From: Candidatus Dormiibacterota bacterium | GTDB taxonomy: Bacteria > Chloroflexota > Dormibacteria > CF-121 | Length of the DNA stretch: 64,000 nt | Direction of reading: 5' to 3' | NCBI GenBank assembly: GCA_035544955.1 | Contig: DASZZN010000012.1 | Coordinates: 1 to 64,000 of the forward strand | Shown here: piece by piece, positions 32,961-41,566 of the stretch | Position numbering within the stretch: the stretch's first letter is position 1 | Layout: each line of letters starts with the position of its first letter | Program-made: the position numbers and the translations under genes | Notes under the pieces: model-generated | Database searches by the model: none | What the model was told of the DNA's origin: nothing | Seen by the model: only the letters and a program-made list of their open reading frames with translations

Positions 32961-34649
32961 GTGACTGTCGTCGAGTTGCGGGTGCTCGACGGACCCAACC
33001 TCTACTTCACGCGGCCCGCGATCAAGCTTACGCTGGGCGTCGCCCCCTGGCTCGCCCTCCCGGACGGACGGGCCGAGCGGCTCACGAGGCAGGCCGGCTT
33101 CACGCCGGTCGCCACCGCGGGCGCGCCGAATAGCGATCAGCGACGCCGCTACGTCGCCCGCTTCGCGGTGCACGTCGCGCGTCTCCTGGCTGACGCCACC
33201 GCCACGCATCTCGCGATTCGGGGCCGGCCTGGTCCGGACGCCGAGCAGATCGTCGTCGCCTTTGTGTGGCGGCGGCAGCGAGCCGCGGAAGCGTTCGCGC
33301 GCGAGCTCGCCCCGCTGCTCGAGCTATGCCTGGACGGTCGACGATCGCTGGAGCGGGCTATCGCTGCGGCCGCCAATCGGCTCGAGAGGATGGAGCCCGG
33401 GCCGGCGCCGACTGTGCTGCGCCCCAGCATCCCGATCATCGCGGTGACGGGAACCAACGGCAAGACCACCACGGTGCGGTTGATTGCGCAGCTGGCGCGG
33501 GCGGCCGGGCACACGGTCGCCTACACGACGACCGACGGGGTCTATCGCGATGACGAGCTGGTGGAGGCAGGCGACTACTCCGGGTTCAGTGGGGCGGCCA
33601 AGGCGCTGGCGCAACCCGGTATCGACCTCGCGGTGCTGGAGACGGCGCGTGGCGGGATCCTGCTGCGGGGGATGGGCACCGACCACAACGACGTGGCGGT
33701 GGTGACCAACGTGACCGAGGACCACCTCGATCAATACGGGATCCGCACGCTCGACCAGCTGGCGGAAGTCAAGGCCAGTATCACCCGGATCACGAGGCCG
33801 CAGGGCTGGGACGTGCTCAACGCCGACGATCCGAGGGTGCTGGCGATGCGGCGCTTGGCGTCGGGCCAGCCCTGGCTCTTCTCGCTGGACGCGGACCACC
33901 CGGCGATCCGCACGACACTGGCCGAGGGTGGACGGGCGATCTCGGTTCTCGACGGCGCCCTGGTGGTCATGACATCTCGCCGGCATACCCATCGGCTGCT
34001 CCCGGTCGAGGATGTGCCGGTCACACTGGCCGGCATCTCCAGCCACAACCTCAGCAACGCGATGGCTGCGGCGGCCGCCGCGCTCGGTGCCGGGATCCCC
34101 GAGGGAGCCGTCGTCGAGGGGCTTCGCTCCTTCGTGCTGGACGCCGAGCGCAATCCGGGCCGAGCCAATATCTTCGAGGTGGATGGCCGCGTGGTCGTCG
34201 TCGATTACGCCCATAACGAAGATGGCATGCGCGGCTTGATCGAGATCGGCCAGGGGCTGCGAGCGCCGGCTGCCGGCATCTTTCTGGCGTTTGGCTCGGC
34301 CGGCGACCGGACCAACGCCATCCTCCACCGACTCGGATACACCGCGGCGCGTGGCCCCGACCGGGTCGCGATCGCCCAGCTTCATCGGTACCTGCGTGGC
34401 CGCGATCCGCAGGACCTGGTAAATCGGCTGCAGGCGGGACTTGCGGACGGCGGGAAGCCGGAGGCGCCCGTTTTTCCGAACGAGCTCGAGGCGCTCGAGT
34501 GGATGTTGGAGGCGTCGGCACCCAACGATGTGATTGCGATCACGGCGCTCGGGCAACGCCCCGAGATCTTCCAGGACCTGCGCGACCGGGGCGGGGCGCC
34601 GGTCGGGCCGCTCCGCATCCGGGAACTGGTGCGGCGAGCGCGGAGTTAG
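32961..34649 (+). CDS. Mur ligase-type protein, CphA-like without ATP-grasp
   Basis: A 562-residue protein. Residues 1-130 resemble the N-terminal domain of cyanophycin synthetase (opening ELRVLDGPNLYFTRPAIKL, compare ILESQVLRGPNFW in the adjacent CphA). The next part is a full Mur ligase module: P-loop VTGTNGKTTTVRLIA (about residue 160), TARGGILLRGMG, NVTEDHLDQYG, and a C-terminal domain with VVVDYAHNEDGM. The ATP-grasp module that CphA carries between these two parts is missing. It may add an amino acid to an existing peptide chain with ATP. Start GTG 32961; stop overlaps the stop of cphA on the opposite strand (TTAG). Confidence 0.82.
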   Translation: MTVVELRVLDGPNLYFTRPAIKLTLGVAPWLALPDGRAERLTRQAGFTPVATAGAPNSDQRRRYVARFAVHVARLLADATATHLAIRGRPGPDAEQIVVAFVWRRQRAAEAFARELAPLLELCLDGRRSLERAIAAAANRLERMEPGPAPTVLRPSIPIIAVTGTNGKTTTVRLIAQLARAAGHTVAYTTTDGVYRDDELVEAGDYSGFSGAAKALAQPGIDLAVLETARGGILLRGMGTDHNDVAVVTNVTEDHLDQYGIRTLDQLAEVKASITRITRPQGWDVLNADDPRVLAMRRLASGQPWLFSLDADHPAIRTTLAEGGRAISVLDGALVVMTSRRHTHRLLPVEDVPVTLAGISSHNLSNAMAAAAAALGAGIPEGAVVEGLRSFVLDAERNPGRANIFEVDGRVVVVDYAHNEDGMRGLIEIGQGLRAPAAGIFLAFGSAGDRTNAILHRLGYTAARGPDRVAIAQLHRYLRGRDPQDLVNRLQAGLADGGKPEAPVFPNELEALEWMLEASAPNDVIAITALGQRPEIFQDLRDRGGAPVGPLRIRELVRRARS

Positions 34650-37405
34650 GTCCCGGGCGAGACGGGCAGCGCCCGGCGTGCCTCCAGGTTGCGCCAGGTG
34701 TCGGCGGGCTTGTCGACGCAGAGCAGGACGACATCGCCGGCAGTGGCGCGACTGAGGGCGGCGTCGATGGCCGGCCCTTCGTCGATGATGATCTCTGCGC
34801 TCTGCACGCGGCTCTCCGCGGCCGCTTTGATGCCCTCCATCACATGGCCGGCGATCTCGCCGCGCTTCCGGCCGCGCGGGTTCGCGTCTTCGCGCACGAT
34901 CAGGATGTCGAAGACGCGCGCCGCCACCCGCCCGAGCTCGCGCATGTCCTCGTCCCGGCGATCACCCGGGGTTGCGATCACGGCGATGCGGCGACCCGGC
35001 TCGGGTCCATTGACGCCGGGCGCCGTCAGGCGCTCCACGAAGTCGCCGGCCAGCGCGAGGCCATGCGGGTTGTGGGCGTAGTCGACGATCACCTTCACAC
35101 CGTGCAGCTCGAACATGTTGAGGCGTCCGGGCGCTTCGTGGAAGGACGGATGGAAGCTGCGCAGCCCCTGCCGGATGTCGTGAAGGTGGGCGCCGGCGGC
35201 GTGGGCCGCCGCCGCGGCGGCCAGCGCATTCTGGACGTTCGCCCGCGCCCGACCCTCGAAGGTGGCCGGGATCAGGTGGATCCAGGCGATCTGCGTTGTG
35301 CGCCGGCCCTCGCGCAGCACCATCATCTCGCCGCCGCCCGGCTGCCTCTCGATGACGAAGGCTTTGCGGCCGCGGCGCACCCAGCGACCCACCAGCTCGT
35401 TGTCGTCTTGCATCGAGAAGAGGATCACCGACCCGCTGCAGTGGGTCCGCATCTCGGCCACCAGCTCGTCATCGGCGTTGAGGACGGCGGTGCCGCCACG
35501 GGGGACGGCCTCGACGACCACGCGCTTGATCGCGGCCAGCTGCCGCAGGGAGTTGACCTCTTTCAGGCCGAGATGGTCGCCGGTGACATTGAGCACGACT
35601 CCGACATCGTTCGCGCTGTAGCCCAGGCCCTCCCGCAAGATCCCGCCGCGGGCGACCTCGAAGACCGCAAAGTCGACACGGGGATTCTGGAGCACCATGC
35701 GGGCGGAGCGCGGGCCGCTGGCGTCCGCCTGCTTGACGAGCCGGCCGTCGATATAGATGCCGTCGGTGGTCGTCATCCCGACCTTGTGGCCGAGGCCCCT
35801 GACGATGTGGGCGATCATGCGCGCGGTGGTGGTCTTCCCGTTCGATCCGGTGACGGCGACGATCGGGATGCGCGAGGGCGTTCCCTGCGGAAAGAGCAGA
35901 TCGATGACGGCCTTCGCCACATACTGCGGCTCGCCCTCGGTGGGGTGGGTATGCATCCGAAAGCCCGGGGCGGCGTTCACCTCGACGATCGCTCCGCCGG
36001 TCTCCCGAACCGGCTGGGAGATGTCGGGCGTGAGGAAGTCGATGCCCGCCACGTCGAGACCAACCACGCGCGCCGCCTCTTCCGCGATCTCGACGTTGTC
36101 GTGGTCGGCCTCCATGGTGCGGTCGATCGAGATGCCTCCGGTCGACATGTTGGCGGTGTCCGCCAGCTTGACGACGGCGTCCTTGGGAGGAATCTCGTCT
36201 AGGCCGAATCCCTGCCGTTTGACCAGCTCGTCAGCGGCGTCATCGATCTTGATCCGGGTCAGCACCTTTTCGTGGCCGATGCCGCGCCTCGGATCGCGGT
36301 TCGTGATGTCGACCAGCTCGCGCACCGTGTGCTCGCCGTCGCCGATGACGTGCGCCGGGACCCGCTCCGCGACCGCGACCATGTGGCCGTCGATGACGAG
36401 CACGCGATAGTCGTTACCCTTGATGAAGCTCTCCACCACGACAACACCGCTGCGCGTCTGGCTGATGGCCCGCTCATAGCCGCGCCGGACGTCTTCCTCG
36501 GTGCGCACGTCGAGGCTGACGCCGCGCCCGTGGTTCCCGTCTAGCGGCTTCAACACAACCGGGTAGCCGATGCGGGCGGCGACCGCGGCGGCCTCGTCCG
36601 CCGATTGGACGGTATCGCCTCGCGGCACCGGCAGCCCGGCAGAAGCGAGCAAGGACGTGGTCAGCTTCTTGTCGCCCGCGATGTCCACGCCCAAGGCCGA
36701 GGTGCGGGAGGTCATGGTGGCGCGGATCCGCTGCTGGTACTTGCCCTGTCCGAGCTGGACAAAGGATTGCTCATTCAGCCGGATGTAGGGAATGTCCCGG
36801 CGGGCGGCTTCGTCGAGAATCGCCTGGGTCGAGGGGCCGAAGGCCGCTTTGTCGGCCAGCAGCACCAGGCTTTCCAACTCCGCGACGAAGTCGAAGGTGG
36901 GGTTGGCCTGCACCAGGTGATTGAGTAGACGGACGGCGAGCTTCCCGGCCGCCAGCCCGACCTGTTCCTCGTTGTAGCCGTAGACCACGTTGTAGTAGCC
37001 GGGCGTTCCGGCCCGCCGGGTCTTGCCTCGCGTCGTGGTCCCGCCGGTTTCGCGCTGGAGTTCGAGTGCGACGTGCTCGGCGACGTGGCCCATCCAGGTC
37101 CCGTCGCGCAGCCGCTCGATGAAGCCGCCCGGGCGATGGAGCGAGCAGCCATGATCCTGCAGACCCGGCAGCAGGTCGATCAGCGCATCGTTGAAGGCGG
37201 GAATCGTGTTGGAGGGCCAGTGCTCGAGCGAGCCGAGGTCGACCAGCAGGCGGATCGCCGGGTCGTACGACCAGAAGTTAGGGCCACGAAGGACCTGGCT
37301 TTCGAGGATCTTGAGGTCGGGCTTTAGCGGTGGTTTGTTCTCGACAGGCTCGTGCTTGGCGTCCTCGTCGCGCTCGACTCGCGTGTCCATGCGCGACTCG
37401 CTCAC
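34646..37405 (-). CDS. cphA: cyanophycin synthetase
   Basis: A 919-residue two-headed synthetase. N-terminal domain (to about residue 215), ATP-grasp module (about 216-500; GYPVVLKPLDGNHGRGVSL, VVESFIKGNDYRVLVIDG), then a Mur-ligase module (about 500-890) with VTGSNGKTTTARMIA and NVTGDHLGLKEV. It polymerises Asp backbones with Arg side chains (multi-L-arginyl-poly-L-aspartate) as an intracellular nitrogen store. A charged 28-residue N-terminal extension precedes the family start. GTG at 37405 shares GTGA with the cphB stop. Faces the Mur ligase paralogue tail to tail. Confidence 0.92.
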   Translation of the reverse strand: MSESRMDTRVERDEDAKHEPVENKPPLKPDLKILESQVLRGPNFWSYDPAIRLLVDLGSLEHWPSNTIPAFNDALIDLLPGLQDHGCSLHRPGGFIERLRDGTWMGHVAEHVALELQRETGGTTTRGKTRRAGTPGYYNVVYGYNEEQVGLAAGKLAVRLLNHLVQANPTFDFVAELESLVLLADKAAFGPSTQAILDEAARRDIPYIRLNEQSFVQLGQGKYQQRIRATMTSRTSALGVDIAGDKKLTTSLLASAGLPVPRGDTVQSADEAAAVAARIGYPVVLKPLDGNHGRGVSLDVRTEEDVRRGYERAISQTRSGVVVVESFIKGNDYRVLVIDGHMVAVAERVPAHVIGDGEHTVRELVDITNRDPRRGIGHEKVLTRIKIDDAADELVKRQGFGLDEIPPKDAVVKLADTANMSTGGISIDRTMEADHDNVEIAEEAARVVGLDVAGIDFLTPDISQPVRETGGAIVEVNAAPGFRMHTHPTEGEPQYVAKAVIDLLFPQGTPSRIPIVAVTGSNGKTTTARMIAHIVRGLGHKVGMTTTDGIYIDGRLVKQADASGPRSARMVLQNPRVDFAVFEVARGGILREGLGYSANDVGVVLNVTGDHLGLKEVNSLRQLAAIKRVVVEAVPRGGTAVLNADDELVAEMRTHCSGSVILFSMQDDNELVGRWVRRGRKAFVIERQPGGGEMMVLREGRRTTQIAWIHLIPATFEGRARANVQNALAAAAAAHAAGAHLHDIRQGLRSFHPSFHEAPGRLNMFELHGVKVIVDYAHNPHGLALAGDFVERLTAPGVNGPEPGRRIAVIATPGDRRDEDMRELGRVAARVFDILIVREDANPRGRKRGEIAGHVMEGIKAAAESRVQSAEIIIDEGPAIDAALSRATAGDVVLLCVDKPADTWRNLEARRALPVSPGT

Positions 37406-38334
37406 TCCGAGGCCTTTCGATCCTCGAGACGGCGCACCATCTTCCGAACGCGGCCCTGCGCCAGCTGGGCGAGGTGCTCGTTCTTGGCGACGACCAGGGG
37501 CAGGACGCGGCGCGCGCGCAGGTCGAATCGATAACCGGAGGGTAGGGAGTGGAGGCGCGCGTTCGATACCATCATCGGCTTGTGACCGGTCGTCTGGAAG
37601 GCGTCGGTGATCACATCGGTGCCGTCGACGATCGTCACCGAGCCGCGGCCGATCACTTCGAGCACGTCGTTCGCGTCGATGATGGCGGCGGTGTCCTCAT
37701 CGAGGCCCAGCCCGATCAGCGAAGGCGACTGCGCGACCACGGCGAGCAGCCGGCCGAGCCGTGTGCGCTGCTCGAAATGCTGATCGACCACGACGTTGAC
37801 GACCAGCCCCAGGCCGACCGAGACGTTCGCCATCCGGTATTTCGGGGTGGCGCCCGAGCTGCCGAAGGCCATCATGTGGGTCGCCACCGCGCTCGCGCCC
37901 GCGGATGTCCCGGCCACCACGACCCCACGGCCGTGGGCGTCGAGAATGGCGGCGCCGAGCTTGGTTCCGCCGATCACGGAGGAGAGTCGCAGCTGATTAC
38001 CGCCGGTCATGAAAATACCGGTGACGGCCTTGAGCGCCTCGACCATCCGCGGATCGTTGGCCTCTTCGCGAGTTTCCGGACGGAGGCCCGTGACTTTGCC
38101 CACACCGACCCGGGCGAAGATCTGGCCATACAGTTCGGTCGCCGCGTCGCCGAGGGAGGAGGCGGTACTGATCACCGCGATGCGGGCATGATCGCCGCCG
38201 GCAAGCTGGACGAAGCGCGACAGGATGACCCGCTCACCCAGCTTGTCCTCGGCGCCGCCGATGACCATGACCGGCCCGACCGGGCCTCCGTCAGTGGTGG
38301 GAGCAAGCCGCTGCGGCGTCGAGGCGTCCGTCAC
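37402..38334 (-). CDS. cphB: cyanophycinase
   Basis: A 310-residue serine-type exopeptidase of family S51. GTSAGASA (about residue 140) is the nucleophile elbow, GGNQLRLSSVI and GLGLDEDTAAII are the other conserved stretches, and DQHFEQRTRLGRL is typical of CphB. No signal peptide, so intracellular. It degrades cyanophycin to beta-Asp-Arg dipeptides. First gene of the cphB-cphA operon. Confidence 0.92.
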   Translation of the reverse strand: MTDASTPQRLAPTTDGGPVGPVMVIGGAEDKLGERVILSRFVQLAGGDHARIAVISTASSLGDAATELYGQIFARVGVGKVTGLRPETREEANDPRMVEALKAVTGIFMTGGNQLRLSSVIGGTKLGAAILDAHGRGVVVAGTSAGASAVATHMMAFGSSGATPKYRMANVSVGLGLVVNVVVDQHFEQRTRLGRLLAVVAQSPSLIGLGLDEDTAAIIDANDVLEVIGRGSVTIVDGTDVITDAFQTTGHKPMMVSNARLHSLPSGYRFDLRARRVLPLVVAKNEHLAQLAQGRVRKMVRRLEDRKASE

Positions 38335-38496
38335 TCACGACAGTGTACTGGCGGTCGAATTCCCGCGCTTCGGTATTCTTGCAGAATCTTATATGATTGA
38401 TGTCACATCCTCCGACAGCCAGCAGTGGCGTCCGGCTTCCATAACCCCCGACCTTGATCGCGCACCTATATGAAAAGATTAGAATAGCGATATCAG

Positions 38497-39696
38497 GTGT
38501 TGAATACAACGATTCACCCAGACGCAGCTCCCGCGGAGCGCCCCATTCCCACCCGGGGAAAGGTACGCCCGGCGAACGGGTTGCTGCCCCGTGTGCTGGA
38601 CGTGTTGCCGGTCGGGATAGCGCTGTTCGAGCTGGAGGCCGACGGGTTCAGGTTCCGTTACGGCAACCAGGTGTTCGCCCGGGTGCTGGGTCTCGACCAA
38701 ATGCCGGATGAGGGGCAGCTGGTCGGTGAGGTTTTCAATCGGGCGGAGCATGACGCCGTCATCGAGCTCTTCAGGCTCGTGCGTGTCAGCCGCGAACCGC
38801 AGAGCTACTTCACCTCGGAGGGCGGGCAAGGCCCCAGCACCAGCCGGATCCTGAACATCGATGCCTATCCGCTGCTGAAGGTCGGTCGCGTGAGCCATGT
38901 CCTGGTCCTAGCCGCGCAGACGCAAGAAAAATTGGAGGCTCGACGCCGGCAAGAACTCGAAGCCAACCGGCTGCGTAAGAAGGCGGACCAGCTCGCCAGT
39001 TTGGAAAAGGCGAAGTCGGAATTCTTACGGCTGGCGTCACACGAGCTCCGCGGACCGGCGGCCACGCTGGGCGGTTACCTCTCGATGATCGAAGACGAAT
39101 CGTTGGGGCCGGTCCCACAGCGGTTGCGTCCTGTATTGCCGATGCTGAAAGCGAAAGCCGCCCAGATCAACCTCCTCGCCAACGAGATGGTGGAGGCCGC
39201 GCGGCTCGAAGACGGACGGGTGCAGCTGAAGCGCAAGCGCGTCGATCTGAGCCAGATCGTCCGTCGAAGTGTTGTCACTGCGGAAACGACGGCCACGGCG
39301 CGGCATCGCGTCCGCTTTGACGACCGCGTCGGCGGTGAGCTATGGGTGCTCGGTGACGTTTTGCGGCTCGAGATCATCATCGCCAACCTGCTGGACAACG
39401 CCATCAAGTACTCGCCGAATGGAGGCGATGTCACGGCGAAACTGTCCACCTCCAGCGACGTCGCCATGCTGAGCGTCCGAGACCAGGGCATCGGGATCGC
39501 CGCTCAGGACATGGATCGGCTCTTCGTGCGCTTCAGCCGGCTGGCTCCCCTCAACGACGTGCCCGGCACCGGGCTGGGCCTGTACCTGGCGAGAGAGCTG
39601 GCCCGCCTGCACAAGGGTGAAATCGTGTGCGTGTCGAAACTCGGTGAGGGGAGCGAGTTCGTGCTGAGTCTCCCGGTTGAATCCGCCGGCAAGTAA
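38497..39696 (+). CDS. PAS-domain sensor histidine kinase
   Basis: A 399-residue soluble kinase. An N-terminal PAS-like domain (about residues 30-145, GLLPRVLDVLPVGIALFELE) is joined by a coiled coil (KLEARRRQELEANRLRKKADQL) to HisKA (SEFLRLASHELRGPAATLGG, His about residue 183) and HATPase_c with N box NLLDNAIKYSPNG, G1 DQGIGIA and G2 GTGLGLYLA. No transmembrane segments. No response regulator is adjacent; the receiver-less winged-helix protein and DHp-like protein lie beyond cphAB. A TAGAAT -10 candidate is at 38480-38485. Divergent from cphB, so a role in cyanophycin control is possible but unproved. Confidence 0.88.
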   Translation: MLNTTIHPDAAPAERPIPTRGKVRPANGLLPRVLDVLPVGIALFELEADGFRFRYGNQVFARVLGLDQMPDEGQLVGEVFNRAEHDAVIELFRLVRVSREPQSYFTSEGGQGPSTSRILNIDAYPLLKVGRVSHVLVLAAQTQEKLEARRRQELEANRLRKKADQLASLEKAKSEFLRLASHELRGPAATLGGYLSMIEDESLGPVPQRLRPVLPMLKAKAAQINLLANEMVEAARLEDGRVQLKRKRVDLSQIVRRSVVTAETTATARHRVRFDDRVGGELWVLGDVLRLEIIIANLLDNAIKYSPNGGDVTAKLSTSSDVAMLSVRDQGIGIAAQDMDRLFVRFSRLAPLNDVPGTGLGLYLARELARLHKGEIVCVSKLGEGSEFVLSLPVESAGK

Positions 39697-39717
39697 GCGA
39701 GACCCGGCAGCGTTAGG

Positions 39718-39885
39718 TCAGCGCCAGAGCGATCGCCAGAGGCCGGCGCGGCCGAGCGCCCGGCCTACGATCTTGTTCTTTGCCCGTCGAGCGATCCGGT
39801 GCGGATTGCCCGATGCCAGCGTCGAGACGTCGTTCGCCAGCCGGGCCGCGGCGTACATCTGCGAGACGAGCCCGCGACGCCTCAC
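39718..39885 (-). CDS. small basic protein, 55 residues
   Basis: Reads MRRRGLVSQMYAAARLANDV, then a basic stretch with NPHRIARRAKNKIVGRALGR and ends GLWRSLWR. It begins at a GTG that shares GTGA with the stop of the 87-residue gene, so the pair is a small translationally coupled operon. Coding character is good and no alternative frame explains it. Very basic and amphipathic; nucleic-acid or membrane association is possible. I know no characterised relative. Confidence 0.65.
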   Translation of the reverse strand: MRRRGLVSQMYAAARLANDVSTLASGNPHRIARRAKNKIVGRALGRAGLWRSLWR

Positions 39886-40145
39886 TCGAAGACCTGGCCG
39901 ATGAGGCTTTTCGCGTCTCGCGCCAGCTCGCCGCGCTCCGCCTCATAGGCTTCGATCAACTGGAGGAGCTGTTGCGCCTGGTCGGGCTCCCGCAGTCCGA
40001 GCACGAGGCCAACCGACAGCCAGTAGTCGGCCGTTTCGAGGAGATTGGCATGGATATCATCTGGCGTTTCGCCCAGCACCTCGCTCATCGAGCCGATCAG
40101 GGCGCGCCCGTAACAGGCCCATTGCTCATCGACGGAAGCTTTCAT
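39882..40145 (-). CDS. uncharacterised 87-residue helical protein
   Basis: Acidic, all-helical: GSMSEVLGETPDDIHANLLE, SVGLVLGLREPDQAQQLLQL and a C-terminal ELARDAKSLIGQVFE. Leaderless by position: a TACCCT -10 on the minus strand (40157-40152) is six bases before its ATG at 40145. Divergent from tRNA-Ser with a 31-base gap. Function unknown. Confidence 0.65.
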   Translation of the reverse strand: MKASVDEQWACYGRALIGSMSEVLGETPDDIHANLLETADYWLSVGLVLGLREPDQAQQLLQLIEAYEAERGELARDAKSLIGQVFE

Positions 40146-40176
40146 AGAAACAGGGTAAACTGGCTACCGCCTCCGC

Positions 40177-40265
40177 GGGGAGGTGGCAGAGTGGTCGAAT
40201 GCGAGCGCCTGCTAAGCGCTTGAGCGGGTGTTTCCGCTCCCCGGGTTCGAATCCCGGCCTTCCCG
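40177..40265 (+). tRNA. tRNA-Ser(GCT)
   Basis: An 89-base class II tRNA. Acceptor GGGGAGG/CCTTCCC (one G-T pair) with discriminator G73, anticodon stem AGCGC/GCGCT at 40204-40220 with loop CTGCTAA giving anticodon GCT (40211-40213), long variable arm, and T arm CCGGG-TTCGAAT-CCCGG (40241-40257). CCA is not encoded. It decodes AGC/AGT. Confidence 0.95.
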
Positions 40266-40338
40266 TACTTCACGCCTTGTCCATCGGCGTAGGCTTTCGC
40301 GAGGGGAAATCCACCGATTTGCGGAGGAGGTAGCGACG

Positions 40339-40752
40339 ATGGCCACATTGGCGGCGAACCTCGCAGACACGTCGATCGACGATTACGAGGCGATTGCGGG
40401 AGTCATCCAGCTGTACGTCGACGGCTCAGCCAAGGGCGATCGCTCCAAACTGGAACGAGCCTTCCACGCGGATGCCCGAATGTATGGCGCGCTGGCCGGC
40501 CACCGCTACGATGTTCCGATCGAGGAGCTCTTCAAGATGGCGGCCGAGGGACCAATGGACACGGACGGCCGTTACCGGGCGCGGATCACCTCAGTGGACC
40601 AGGTCGGCGATGTCGCGGTGGCGACGCTGTTAGAGGAAGGTTGCTGGGGAAGCGTTTCCTTTGTCGATTACTTTTCCCTGATCCGCCTCGACAGGTCATG
40701 GACGATTGTGAACAAGGTATTCACCCACACCGGAGGTACGCCGCCCTTCTAA
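40339..40752 (+). CDS. NTF2-like/lumazine-binding-type protein
   Basis: A 137-residue cone-fold protein: DYEAIAGVIQLYVDGSAKGD (helix 1), ERAFHADARMYG, then FVDYFSLIRLDRSWTIVNKVFTH as the closing strands. Matches the nuclear transport factor 2 group with 'putative lumazine-binding' domains. ATG at 40339 has GGAGGAGGT seven bases upstream. No catalytic assignment. Convergent with DUF72 gene. Confidence 0.78.
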   Translation: MATLAANLADTSIDDYEAIAGVIQLYVDGSAKGDRSKLERAFHADARMYGALAGHRYDVPIEELFKMAAEGPMDTDGRYRARITSVDQVGDVAVATLLEEGCWGSVSFVDYFSLIRLDRSWTIVNKVFTHTGGTPPF

Positions 40753-40795
40753 CCAGAAAAGGATCGGAACGCGACCGGTCCAGAGTTCGGCGTGG

Positions 40796-41536
40796 TCATC
40801 GCGTCTCACCAACTCTACCCGTGACGAGCGAGGTCAGCGTCTGCGCATCTTTGATCGCGTGGCCCTCCATGTCGTTGTTGAAATAGACAAACACATCGAG
40901 CCCTTGGCGCTTCCAGTCGCGGACGCGGTCGGCCCACGGCTCTAGCACGCTGCGGCCATAACCAAGGCCTCGAGGGGGGAGATGCATCCTTATATATGTG
41001 AAGTCGCTCGTGATCTCGAGCGACTTGGGCATCCTGGGGTGGTCTGGGATGCAGAGTGCGATCCGGTGGGCGCGTAGCAGGTCGAAGACCGCCGGCACGA
41101 GCCATGAGTCGTGGCGGAACTCGAGCGTGAAGCGCACGTCCTTGGGCAGCATGGCGACGAAGTGCTCCAGGCGCTCCAGGTCGAGATGGAAGTTTGCCTG
41201 GAGTTGGAAGAGGACGGACCCCAGCTTGTCACCAAGCCCGAGTGCCGCGTCGACGACCAGGTCGATCGACTTCTTTTCGACCGCGAGCCGCTTGATGTGG
41301 GTGACGTAGCGGCTGCCTTTGACCGCAAACAGGAAGCCTTGTGGCGCCTGCTCTCGCCAGGCCTCGAAGCGCTCCCGCGGGGGCTGCCGATAGAAGGAGT
41401 TGTTGAGCTCGACCGTGTTGAAGTGCTGCGCGTAGAACACGAAGTGCTCTCGCGCCGGCATCTTCTCTGGATAGAAGAGCTTCCGCCAGTGCGGATACGA
41501 CCAGCCCGAACAGCCAATTCGGATTGCGCCTGCCAT
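40796..41536 (-). CDS. DUF72 (YecE-like) TIM-barrel protein
   Basis: A 246-residue member of the DUF72 family: IRIGCSGWSYPHWRKLFYPEKMPAR-type opening (begins IRIGCSGWSYPHWRKLFYP), FNTVELNNSFYRQPPRE, LEFRHDSWLVPAVFDLLRAH and DVFVYFNNDMEGHAI at the C-terminus. The family is widespread with no agreed reaction. Complete length. Confidence 0.85.
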   Translation of the reverse strand: MAGAIRIGCSGWSYPHWRKLFYPEKMPAREHFVFYAQHFNTVELNNSFYRQPPRERFEAWREQAPQGFLFAVKGSRYVTHIKRLAVEKKSIDLVVDAALGLGDKLGSVLFQLQANFHLDLERLEHFVAMLPKDVRFTLEFRHDSWLVPAVFDLLRAHRIALCIPDHPRMPKSLEITSDFTYIRMHLPPRGLGYGRSVLEPWADRVRDWKRQGLDVFVYFNNDMEGHAIKDAQTLTSLVTGRVGETR

Positions 41537-41566
41537 CGATGATCATTGTGCGAAGGGGCGTCGAGG

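Noticed and set aside
34499-36202. 567-codon plus-strand open frame opposite cphA
   Set aside because: Antisense of cphA; no plausible domain.
40760-40780. GGATCGG/CCGGTCC stem between the NTF2-like and DUF72 genes
   Set aside because: Short, contains a G-T pair and no T-tract; too weak to call a terminator.
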